Assembly (NCBI RefSeq): GCF_947378715.1
Contig: NZ_CANCLE010000089.1
Coordinates: forward strand, 1 to 16,125
From: Phenylobacterium aquaticum
GTDB taxonomy: Bacteria > Pseudomonadota > Alphaproteobacteria > Caulobacterales > Caulobacteraceae
Direction: 5' to 3'
Length of the DNA stretch: 16,125 nt
The notes below the pieces were generated by a model. The model ran no database searches and was not told the DNA's origin. It saw only the letters and a list, made by a program, of their open reading frames with translations. The position numbers and the translations under genes were made by a program. Positions 6,227 to 13,154 of the stretch are shown here, piece by piece; the stretch's first letter is position 1; each line of letters opens with the position of its first letter.

Positions 6227-7180
6227 ATGAAGATCAAGACCCGCATCACCGAACTGCTGGGCGTCGAATATCCGATCGTCCAGGCCCCCATGGGCTGGAT
6301 CGCCCGCTCGGCCCTGGCCTCGGCGGTGTCGAACGCCGGTGGCCTGGGGATCATCGAGACCTCGTCCGGCGACCTCCCGGCTGTGCGCGAGGAGGTCAAG
6401 AAGATGCGCCAGCTGACCGACAAGCCGTTCGGGGTGAACATCGCCCAGGCCTATGTCCGCGACGCCGACATCGTCTCCTTCGTGGTCGACCAGGGGGTGA
6501 AGTTCGTCACCACCTCGGCCGGCGATCCCAACCGCTATTGCAGCGCGCTGAAGGAAGCCGGCCTGACCGTGTTCCACGTGGTGCCGTCCCTGGCGGCGGC
6601 GGCCAAGGCGATCGAGGCCGGGGTCGACGGCCTGGTGGTCGAGGGCGCTGAGGGCGGCGGGTTCAAGAATTCTCGCGACGTGTCGTCCATGGTGCTGCTG
6701 CCCCTGGTCTGCTCGAAGTTCGACGTGCCGATCATCGCCGCCGGCGGCATGGTCGACGGCCGCACCATGGCCGCGGCCTTCGCGCTGGGGGCCGAGGGCG
6801 TCCAGATGGGCACCCGCATGGTCTCGGCCGCCGAGAGCCCGGTGCACCAGAACTGGAAGGACGCCATCGTCGCGGCCAAGGAGACCGACACGGTGTTCCT
6901 GAACCGCTTCGGCCCGGGGCCCGCCTGCCGGGCGTTGCGCACCGAAAAGACCAGCCTGCTGGAGCGCGAGCCCGGCGAGAACGGCGTCGCGCCCGAGTTC
7001 CGCAATTCCCAGGCGCTCTATTTCGGCGGCGACATGGAGGCCTCGATCGCCCTGTCGGGCCAGGTCGCCGGGCGGATCGACGCCGTGAAGCCGGTGGCCC
7101 AGATCATCGGCGAGATCGTCGCCGAGTTCGACGAGGTCATGGCGCGGATGGCGGACAAGTACGCCCGGGTCTCGGGCTGA
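6227..7180 (+). CDS. Nitronate monooxygenase-like FMN flavoprotein
   Basis: This 317-residue TIM-barrel flavoprotein belongs to the 2-nitropropane dioxygenase/FabK-like family. Characteristic segments are IVQAPMGWIA (17-26) and SNAGGLGIIE (35-44) near the N-terminus, KPFGVNIAQAY (66-76), IIAAGGMVDGRTMAAAFALG (169-188) and GVQMGTRMVSAAESP (191-205), all for FMN phosphate and barrel loops. The usual AGGH motif with the catalytic histidine appears here as EGGGFKN (142-148), with Phe146 where His is expected. True nitronate oxidation is therefore doubtful, and a reductase role in acyl-CoA or steroid catabolism is an alternative. I chose the ATG at 6227 over an upstream TTG because GGGAGG lies 10 bases before it. 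Its stop codon abuts the convergent LuxR gene as TGATCA. Confidence 0.88.
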   Translation: MKIKTRITELLGVEYPIVQAPMGWIARSALASAVSNAGGLGIIETSSGDLPAVREEVKKMRQLTDKPFGVNIAQAYVRDADIVSFVVDQGVKFVTTSAGDPNRYCSALKEAGLTVFHVVPSLAAAAKAIEAGVDGLVVEGAEGGGFKNSRDVSSMVLLPLVCSKFDVPIIAAGGMVDGRTMAAAFALGAEGVQMGTRMVSAAESPVHQNWKDAIVAAKETDTVFLNRFGPGPACRALRTEKTSLLEREPGENGVAPEFRNSQALYFGGDMEASIALSGQVAGRIDAVKPVAQIIGEIVAEFDEVMARMADKYARVSG

Positions 7181-7957
7181 TCAGGGCGCGGGTCGGCGGG
7201 CGGGATTGAGCCCGCCGCCGACATAGCCCAGGGCGGCGGCCTCGCGCACGGCCTGGGAGCGGCCGACGACGTGCAGCTTCTGGGCGGCGTTCTTTAGGTG
7301 AAACCGCACGGTGGGGGCGGCGATCTGGATCAGCTCGGCGATCACCGCGTCGGTCTTGCCGGCCGCAGCCCACTTCAGGCACTGGATCTCGCGGCGGGTC
7401 AGGCGGGCGGCGGCTGCGGCGGGCAGGGCGCCCCGGGCCTCGTGATAGGTCGCCATCAGCTTCAGGGCTGCGGCGTGCAGGCGCGCGGCCTGGGCGTCGA
7501 AGAGGGCGGCCACGTCGACGGAGGGGTCGGGGGTCGCCCAGACCACGGTTCCGATCACCCCGCCGGGCAGATAGGCCGGGGCGATGATGGCGCCCGCCAC
7601 CCCGTGGTCCTTGGCCGACTGGTCGACGGCGATGGAGTCCAGGCGCGGCGTCGGCCGCCAGGTGGCGAAGCGACCCTGGTGGAAATAGAACGGCTCGGCC
7701 ATGTAGCGGGCGGCCAGCACGAAGGGCGCGCGCAGGGCGAAGCCCCGGTCGCGCCAATAGGCGAGGTCCGGATCGACCCAGCGGAACACGCTCTCGGCCA
7801 GGGGCAGGCCATCGGCGCCCAGCATGGGGTCGGGGCTGGAGATATCGGCGCTGGCGGCCACGAAGGGCAGGTCGATCTCACGACCCAGCTCGGCGACTGC
7901 CCGGGCCAGCTGGTCGGCGAGGGTCAGGTCCGCCAGTCTTTCCTCGGGCGGCGGCAT
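7181..7957 (-). CDS. LuxR-family regulator with autoinducer-domain-like N-terminus
   Basis: This is a 258-residue protein. The C-terminal LuxR DNA-binding domain (about 186-245) reads LTRREIQCLKWAAAGKTDAV then TVRFHLKNAAQKL and GRSQAVREAAALGYV. The N-terminal 175 residues are laid out like the LuxR autoinducer-binding fold (VDPDLAYWRDRGFAL at 61-75, PAYLPGGVIGTVVW at 127-140), but the usual conserved acyl-homoserine-lactone contacts are not clear. No luxI gene is nearby, so it is a solo regulator whose ligand may be a nutrient. I chose the ATG at 7957 because GGGAG is 6 bases upstream; a GTG 42 bases further up lies inside the palindrome. It is divergent from the acyl-CoA dehydrogenase and probably binds the palindrome between them. 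Confidence 0.85.
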   Translation of the reverse strand: MPPPEERLADLTLADQLARAVAELGREIDLPFVAASADISSPDPMLGADGLPLAESVFRWVDPDLAYWRDRGFALRAPFVLAARYMAEPFYFHQGRFATWRPTPRLDSIAVDQSAKDHGVAGAIIAPAYLPGGVIGTVVWATPDPSVDVAALFDAQAARLHAAALKLMATYHEARGALPAAAAARLTRREIQCLKWAAAGKTDAVIAELIQIAAPTVRFHLKNAAQKLHVVGRSQAVREAAALGYVGGGLNPARRPAP

Positions 7958-7989
7958 GTCGGGCTCCCTCACGGCGAGGCGGAAAAGCC

Positions 7990-8012
7990 AAGCTATCACT
8001 CCCGATAGCTTG
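7990..8012. promoter_or_regulatory. Palindromic operator, copy 1 (LuxR gene / acyl-CoA dehydrogenase)
   Basis: Arms CAAGCTATC and GATAGCTTG (9 bp, perfect, 7989-7997 and 8004-8012) flank a 6-base centre ACTCCC. It lies in the 128-base divergent gap, 73 bases before the dehydrogenase ATG. Its right end overlaps a possible -35 box TTGATT (8010-8015), the geometry of a LuxR-type activator site. A closely related copy is at 9348-9370. Assignment to the adjacent LuxR protein is inference. Confidence 0.75.
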
Positions 8013-8085
8013 ATTGCCGGCCGGTCTTGGTGATGGCTAGACCGATAAGCGGCGTCGGGAAACGGCGCCCCAGGGGAAGTGCGCC

Positions 8086-9288
8086 ATGAATCTCGACCTT
8101 TCGCCGCAAGATCTGGCCTTCCGCGACGAGGTCCGCGCCTTTCTGGACGGCGCGCTGACGCCCGAGCTGCGCCAGGCGGGACGCCGCGCCACCAGCGTGT
8201 TCATGGACAAGACCTACAGCCTGGCCTGGCAAAAGATCCTGCACCAGCGCGGCTGGGTCGCCCCGGCCTGGCCGGTGCAGTATGGCGGCCCCGGCTGGAA
8301 CGAGATGCAGCGCCACATCTTCGCCGCCGAATGCGCCCGGGCCGGCGCGCCCAGCCTGTCCCCCATGGGGCTGAAGATGGTCGGGCCGGTGATCATGGGC
8401 TACGGCACCGATGAGCAGAAGGCCTACTACCTGCCGCGCATGCTGGCCGGCGAGGACTATTGGTGCCAGGGTTATTCCGAGCCGGGCGCCGGCTCCGACC
8501 TCGCCGCCCTGCAGCTGCGGGCCCGGCTGGACGGCGACTGTTACGTGCTCGACGGCTCGAAGATCTGGACGACCCACGCCCACTGGGCAAACCGGATGTT
8601 CTGCCTCGTCCGGACCCTGACGGAGGGCAAGCCCCAGGCGGGAATCACCTTCCTGCTGCTGGAGATGGACACGCCCGGGATCAGCGTGAAGCCGATCGTC
8701 ACCCTGGCCGGCGAGCACGAGGTGAACCAGGTATTCTTCGACAATGTCCGGGTTCCGGTCTCCGGTCGGATCGGGGCGGAGAACGCCGGCTGGACGGTGG
8801 CCAAGTATCTGCTCGAGTTCGAGCGCGGCGGCGGATCTTCGGCGGGGCTGAAGGTTTCCTATGAGCGGCTGAAGACGCTCGCGCGGGAAGAGGCCGGCGA
8901 CGGCGGCGGGGCGTTGATCCAGGACGCGGCCTTCCGCGCCAAACTGGCGGCGGCGGGGGTGGCGCTGGACGCCATCGAGATGACCGAGCACCGGGTGCTG
9001 GCGGCGCTGGCCTCGGGCAACAATCCGGGACCGGCTTCGTCGATGCTGAAGACCCAGGGCACCGAGGCCATGCAGCGGCTGGACGAGATCGCCATCGAGG
9101 GCCTGGCCCACTATGCCGCAGTCGAGCAGCTGGAGGCCCGCGCGCCGGGCGCCAACACGTCCTTCATCGGCCCGGAGCACGGCCTGACCAGCATGGCGCG
9201 CTACATGAACAACCGCGCCGCCTCGATCTATGGCGGCTCGAACGAGATCCAGCGGGACATCATGGCCCGGCTGGTGCTGGGCCTCTGA
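8086..9288 (+). CDS. Acyl-CoA dehydrogenase
   Basis: This is a 400-residue FAD-dependent acyl-CoA dehydrogenase of normal length, introducing an alpha,beta double bond in an acyl-CoA. Signatures are YSEPGAGSDLA (130-140), GSKIWTT (157-163), the middle-domain VFFDNVRVPVSGRIG (216-230) and the C-terminal IYGGSNEIQRDIMARLVLGL (381-400). The segment YLLEFERGG (241-249) carries Glu244 and Glu246, either of which may be the catalytic base. It resembles the pimeloyl-CoA/steroid side-chain group that often works as heteromeric pairs, but no second subunit is in the window. A GGGGAAG ribosome site precedes the ATG. It is divergent from the LuxR-type gene and followed by the TonB receptor, with matching palindromes upstream of each. 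The substrate is unknown. Confidence 0.92.
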   Translation: MNLDLSPQDLAFRDEVRAFLDGALTPELRQAGRRATSVFMDKTYSLAWQKILHQRGWVAPAWPVQYGGPGWNEMQRHIFAAECARAGAPSLSPMGLKMVGPVIMGYGTDEQKAYYLPRMLAGEDYWCQGYSEPGAGSDLAALQLRARLDGDCYVLDGSKIWTTHAHWANRMFCLVRTLTEGKPQAGITFLLLEMDTPGISVKPIVTLAGEHEVNQVFFDNVRVPVSGRIGAENAGWTVAKYLLEFERGGGSSAGLKVSYERLKTLAREEAGDGGGALIQDAAFRAKLAAAGVALDAIEMTEHRVLAALASGNNPGPASSMLKTQGTEAMQRLDEIAIEGLAHYAAVEQLEARAPGANTSFIGPEHGLTSMARYMNNRAASIYGGSNEIQRDIMARLVLGL

Positions 9289-9347
9289 AACCCTTGCCGT
9301 AGCGGGACCTGTCGCGCCCAGAGCACAGGGGCTGGGGTTTCGCCCCG

Positions 9348-9370
9348 AACCTATCAGCTTCGATAGCTTG
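9348..9370. promoter_or_regulatory. Palindromic operator, copy 2 (upstream of TonB receptor)
   Basis: CTATC and GATAG arms flank a 6-base centre AGCTTC, with AA at the left end and CTTG at the right end. Aligned without gaps to copy 1 at 7990-8012, it is identical at 18 of 23 positions. All the differences lie in the centre except one arm base. It ends 87 bases before the receptor ATG, and its terminal TTG begins a possible -35 box TTGTTC, as in copy 1. Confidence 0.7.
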
Positions 9371-9457
9371 TTCCGGACCCCCGGTTTGGGGAGCTTCCCC
9401 TTCGACAGACCACGGGCGCCCTCGCAGGCGAGCCGGGCTATTGGGGAGTAGAGACCT

Positions 9458-11908
9458 ATGATTGAGACCAAGACCTTGCGCGCCATGCTGGCGCTTGGCG
9501 TGTCCGCCGGCGCGCTGATGAGCTTCGCGCCCGCCTTTGCCGCCGCCGAGGCCGACCAGACCACCACGGTCGACGCCATCGTGGTCACGGCCCAACGCCG
9601 CGAAGAGACCGCCAACAGCGTCGGCATGGCCATCCAGGCGTTCCGCGGCGACCAGCTGGAAAAGCTGCACGTCACCAATGTGAAGGACCTGGCCAGCGTC
9701 GTGCCGAGCTTCTCGGTGTCGCAAAGCTATCAGGGCGTGCCGACCTACACCCTGCGCGGGATCGGCTTCAACACCATCAACATGTCGGCCACCTCGACGG
9801 TCGGCACCTATGTCGACGAGGTCGCCTACGCCTATCCGATGATGAACACCGGGCCGGTCATGGACCTGGCGCGGGTGGAAGTGCTGAAGGGGCCCCAGGG
9901 CACGCTCTATGGCCGCAACACCACGGCCGGCCTGATCGACTTCGTCACCAACAAGCCGACCAATGACTTCCACGCCCAGGTCTCCGCCGAGGTCGGCAAC
10001 TATAAGACCCACAATTTCGAGGGCATGATCTCCGGCCCGCTGGGCGACAAGGTGCAGGGCCGCCTGGCTTTCCGCACCGACGACAGCGATGAGGGCTGGC
10101 AGAAGTCCAACAGCCGCGGCGAGAAGCTGGGCGAGGTCCACCGCTACGGGGTGCGCGGGGCCCTGGCTTTCCAGCCCACCGACGCCCTGGCCATCGACCT
10201 CAGCTACACCGCCTGGAAGAACCAGTCGGACACCGTGGCGGCCCAGGGCATCGGCTTCACGCCCTCGACCGACCCGGCGCTGGGCAAGACCACCAGCCTG
10301 TTCAACGCTCCGGGCCTGGCGAGCTATATCGCCACCCATGTTCCCACCTCGGGCGACCAGGCCGACTGGGCGCCCTATTCCACCCGCGCCACGGACGTCG
10401 GCACCGGCCTGGGCATCGGCGGACCGCTGCGCGAGAACAACACCTTCAACGCGGTCAAGCTGCGGGTCGGCTATGACCTGAGCGACGACGTGAAGATCGT
10501 CTCCCTGACCAGCTACAACAAGCTGAAGCGCGATGCGGTGTTCGACTGGTCGGGCGCGCCCTACGAGATCCTGGTCCAGCACGCCGAAGGCGACATCGAA
10601 TCCATCGCCGAGGAACTGCATGCCGAGGGCCACACCGACAAGGCCAACTGGCTGGTCGGCGCCTATTACGGCAAGGACACCATCCTCGATTCCAACCGCA
10701 CCCTGCTCGGCCAGAACGCCAATGTGCCGTTCATCCGCTACTACACCCTGACCCTGCTGGGCACGCCGTTCAACGCGGGCGGCTACACCCCGCTGCAGGC
10801 CAGCCAGGCGTTCCGCACCTATCGTGACGTCGGCAATATCAAGACCACCACGGAAAGCGTCTTCGCCAATGGCGACTACCGGCTGACCGAGGCCCTGAAG
10901 CTGACTGCGGGCATCCGCTACACCCAGGACAAGCAGGACTTCGCCGGCTGCAGCCGCGACTTCAACGGCAACATGCTGCCCAATGTGAACGTCACCAACC
11001 GCGCCCTGTTCTTCGGGGCCAACGGCCTGGTGGCGCCGATCACCCAGGGCCAGTGCAACACCTTCAACCCCACGACCCACAGCTTCGGCATCGTCACCTC
11101 CAAGCTCGACGAGGACAATGTGGCCTGGCGGGTGTCGCTGGACTGGAAGCCCACGGACAATGTGCTGCTGTACGGGGCGGTGTCGCGCGGGGCCAAGGCC
11201 GGCGCGACACCGATCAACGCCGCCAACATCTCCACCCAGGACGCCCCGGCCCGCCAGGAACTGCTGCTGGCCTATGAGGCCGGGATCAAGGCGGCCCTGT
11301 TCGAGCGCCGGGTGCAGGCCAACGTCTCGGCTTTCTACTATGATTACAAGGACAAGCAGCTCAGCGTCTATTTCGCCGACCCGATCTATACGGCCCTGGC
11401 CCGCCTGGCCAATGTGCCGAAGTCGGAGGCCTATGGGCTCGACGGCGACGTCACCTGGCGCGTCACGTCTTCCCTGACCCTGATGGGGTCGGGCACCTGG
11501 CTGCACACCGAGGTGAAGGGCTATACGGGGATCAATGCGGCGGGGCAGACCACCAGCTTCGACGGCAAGCCCTTCCTCTACAGCCCGGTCTTCCAGGGCA
11601 GTCTGACGGCGCTCTACAATCACGACCTGACCGACAAGCTCGGCCTGCAGGTGGCGATCAATGGCCACCATCAGACCAAGTCGCACGCCGACCTGGACGG
11701 CAATCCGCTGTTCGGCATCCCGGACTACAGCACGCTCAACGCCAGCATCGGCATCCACGCGCTGGACGACAAGTGGGAGGCGGCGCTCTGGGGCCGCAAC
11801 CTGACGGACGAGTACTATTGGTCGGCGGTCAGCTCGAACGCCAACGTCGTGGTCCGCTTCCCGGGCCAGACCCGCACCTTCGGCGCGTCCTTCACGGTGA
11901 AATACTAG
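9458..11908 (+). CDS. TonB-dependent outer-membrane receptor
   Basis: The 816-residue protein has a signal peptide (cleavage after AFA, residue 28) and a TonB box region VDAIVVTAQRREE (38-50). A plug domain (about 50-165) includes LRGIGFN and VEVLKGPQGTLYGRNTTAG. A 22-strand-type barrel ends in aromatic FTVKY. Receptors of this subclass in sphingomonads and caulobacters import diverse substrates using energy from TonB-ExbBD, not only iron chelates. The upstream site is the LuxR-type palindrome, not a Fur box, so I infer uptake of a carbon source used by the neighbouring acyl-CoA dehydrogenase pathway. GGAG lies 9 bases before the ATG. Transcription probably starts independently of the dehydrogenase, 169 bases upstream, and ends at the hairpin at 11978-12001. 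Confidence 0.94.
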   Translation: MIETKTLRAMLALGVSAGALMSFAPAFAAAEADQTTTVDAIVVTAQRREETANSVGMAIQAFRGDQLEKLHVTNVKDLASVVPSFSVSQSYQGVPTYTLRGIGFNTINMSATSTVGTYVDEVAYAYPMMNTGPVMDLARVEVLKGPQGTLYGRNTTAGLIDFVTNKPTNDFHAQVSAEVGNYKTHNFEGMISGPLGDKVQGRLAFRTDDSDEGWQKSNSRGEKLGEVHRYGVRGALAFQPTDALAIDLSYTAWKNQSDTVAAQGIGFTPSTDPALGKTTSLFNAPGLASYIATHVPTSGDQADWAPYSTRATDVGTGLGIGGPLRENNTFNAVKLRVGYDLSDDVKIVSLTSYNKLKRDAVFDWSGAPYEILVQHAEGDIESIAEELHAEGHTDKANWLVGAYYGKDTILDSNRTLLGQNANVPFIRYYTLTLLGTPFNAGGYTPLQASQAFRTYRDVGNIKTTTESVFANGDYRLTEALKLTAGIRYTQDKQDFAGCSRDFNGNMLPNVNVTNRALFFGANGLVAPITQGQCNTFNPTTHSFGIVTSKLDEDNVAWRVSLDWKPTDNVLLYGAVSRGAKAGATPINAANISTQDAPARQELLLAYEAGIKAALFERRVQANVSAFYYDYKDKQLSVYFADPIYTALARLANVPKSEAYGLDGDVTWRVTSSLTLMGSGTWLHTEVKGYTGINAAGQTTSFDGKPFLYSPVFQGSLTALYNHDLTDKLGLQVAINGHHQTKSHADLDGNPLFGIPDYSTLNASIGIHALDDKWEAALWGRNLTDEYYWSAVSSNANVVVRFPGQTRTFGASFTVKY

Positions 11909-11926
11909 ATCTGATTAGGCTGTCGG

Positions 11927-11953
11927 CCGCCGTGGCTTCTTCCCCCACGGCGG
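11927..11953 (+). repeat. Stem-loop after TonB receptor gene
   Basis: Perfect 9-bp arms CCGCCGTGG and CCACGGCGG flank a 9-base loop, 18 bases after the stop codon. No T-run follows directly. It may protect the mRNA 3' end or assist the terminator 24 bases further on. Confidence 0.5.
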
Positions 11954-11977
11954 GGGCGCCTGATGCACGGGGAGGGG

Positions 11978-12010
11978 CGGCGTCCGGGTGACCGGGCGCC
12001 GTTCTGTTTT
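11978..12010 (+). terminator. Intrinsic terminator of TonB receptor gene
   Basis: A 10-bp GC-rich stem (CGGCGTCCGG pairing with CCGGGCGCCG, one G-T pair) and a GTGA tetraloop are followed by TTCTGTTTT. It lies about 70 bases after the receptor stop and directly before the end of the convergent 131-residue gene. On the opposite strand the hairpin is followed by C-rich sequence, so it should act on the plus strand only. Confidence 0.75.
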
Positions 12011-12405
12011 CAGGCGGCGACCGAGCGGGGTTCGTCCTCGACGGCGTAGCTTTCGGCGTCCCACAGATTGTCCCATTCGGCCCAGCGGGCGGCGGCGTCA
12101 CGGACCCGGGCGTCGTCGCGGACCGAGACCACTTCGCCCTGGCCTTCATCCCAGACCACGGTCAGGTCGGACAGGCGGTGGTCGCCCGGGCTCAGCCGGC
12201 CCTGAGCGATCAGGGTCTCGACCATGTCGGGGCTGAGGCGCAGCTTCATGCGGCCGCCGGCCATGCGGGTGCAGAGATCGGCATGGGTGATGACCTTGGC
12301 GATCATGCCCGCGTCAGCGACCGTCTGGGGCCGGCGCGCATCGAACAGGAACAGCGGTTCCGAGCGGGCGGCGCGGGCGGGGCGGAGGTGAGCGACGTTG
12401 GGCAT
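12010..12405 (-). CDS. Hypothetical protein, 131 residues
   Basis: I do not recognise this protein. The ATG at 12405 has an excellent ribosome site (AAAGGAG, 6 bases away), much better than the in-frame TTG 24 bases upstream, which supports a real gene. There is no signal peptide or membrane helix. The N-terminus is basic (HLRPARAARSEP), followed by FLFDARRPQTV, a middle stretch rich in Arg/Lys/Met, and an acidic tail with two tryptophans (WAEWDNLWDAESYAVEDEP, 108-126). It is predicted to be cytoplasmic. It is divergent from the FMN reductase gene across a 157-base gap and convergent with the TonB receptor. No function can be assigned. Confidence 0.7.
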   Translation of the reverse strand: MPNVAHLRPARAARSEPLFLFDARRPQTVADAGMIAKVITHADLCTRMAGGRMKLRLSPDMVETLIAQGRLSPGDHRLSDLTVVWDEGQGEVVSVRDDARVRDAAARWAEWDNLWDAESYAVEDEPRSVAA

Positions 12406-12474
12406 GAGCAGCTCCTTTCGTTTCGGCAAGGATCACCCTAGGGGGTCGATGCGTCAGAAACGGTCGTAGGTTTT

Positions 12475-12483
12475 TGCTATGTT
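12475..12483 (+). promoter_or_regulatory. Possible extended -10 element for FMN reductase gene
   Basis: TGCTATGTT has the TGn extension followed by TATGTT (4 of 6 to TATAAT) in an AT-rich patch of an otherwise GC-rich gap, 80 bases before the ATG. No convincing -35 box is visible. A perfect palindrome CCCTAGGG (12436-12443) lies between this element and the divergent gene. Confidence 0.3.
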
Positions 12484-12562
12484 CTCTTTTTCCGAGGCCC
12501 AGGCGGCCGGACCGACTCGGCCTATCAACGGGTGACGACTCTTGGGGTTGCCTGGAGACTGC

Positions 12563-13105
12563 ATGCGCCTGCTCGCCCTCTGCGGCAGCCTGAGGGCTGT
12601 CTCCTCCAATGGTTCGGCCCTGGTCGCCGCCGCGCAGCTGGCGCCGGCCGGCGTGGAGGTCGTGATCTATCCGGGGCTTGGCGACCTGCCGCACTTCAAT
12701 CCGGACCTCGACACCGAGGCCCCGCCGGAGCCCGTCCTCGCCCTGCGCCGCGAGATCGGCCTGAGCGACGGCCTGATCCTCAGCACGCCGGAATACGCCC
12801 ACGGGCTTCCCGGGGCGCTGAAGAACGGGCTGGACTGGCTGGTCTCCAGCCTGGAGTTCGCCGACACGCCGACCATCCTCATCAACACCTCGCCGGCCTC
12901 GGTCCATGCTCCCGCCCAGCTGCGCGAGATCCTGACCACCATGTCGGCGCGGCTGGTGGAGGCGGCCTTCGTCACCCTGAACCTGCGCGGCCGCGGCCTC
13001 GACGCCGCCGGGATCGCGGCGGACCCCGACCTGTCGGCGGCCCTGGCGGGCGGGCTTGAACGCCTGGTCGCGGCCATCGCCGCCCAGCCCCGCGCCCGCT
13101 GGTAG
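12563..13105 (+). CDS. NADPH-dependent FMN reductase
   Basis: This 180-residue cytoplasmic flavodoxin-fold protein belongs to the NADPH-dependent FMN reductase family (the ChrR/azoreductase group). The FMN phosphate loop is CGSLRAVSSNG (7-17), and the second flavin-binding motif is STPEYAHGLPGALKNGLDWL (74-93), with the family's PEYxxGxPGxLKN pattern. Such enzymes use NAD(P)H to reduce FMN, quinones, azo dyes or metal oxyanions, and the physiological substrate here is not determined. I chose the ATG at 12563 because GGAG is 5 bases upstream and the beta strand MRLLALCGS then begins the fold as usual; a start at 12542 adds seven unlikely residues. The WYL regulator gene begins 49 bases after its stop and may be co-transcribed. 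Confidence 0.9.
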   Translation: MRLLALCGSLRAVSSNGSALVAAAQLAPAGVEVVIYPGLGDLPHFNPDLDTEAPPEPVLALRREIGLSDGLILSTPEYAHGLPGALKNGLDWLVSSLEFADTPTILINTSPASVHAPAQLREILTTMSARLVEAAFVTLNLRGRGLDAAGIAADPDLSAALAGGLERLVAAIAAQPRARW

Positions 13106-13154
13106 CGCGCGGCCCGGCCCGGTAGAGTTCGCGACCTTCAGGGGAGATCGGCGT

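Noticed and set aside
7958..7999. Alternative GTG start for the LuxR regulator
   Set aside because: It would start within the palindrome at 7989-8012 and lacks a ribosome site, whereas the ATG at 7957 has GGGAG at proper spacing.
9289..9345. Possible terminator after the acyl-CoA dehydrogenase (CCTGT/ACAGG and GGGGC/GCCCC repeats)
   Set aside because: Short stems and no T-run; too weak to call.
9260..11758. An 832-residue open frame on the minus strand opposite the TonB receptor
   Set aside because: It is an antisense shadow caused by high GC; the receptor on the plus strand has a signal peptide, plug and barrel motifs, while the antisense product is low-complexity (His/Gly/Val/Arg) without domains.
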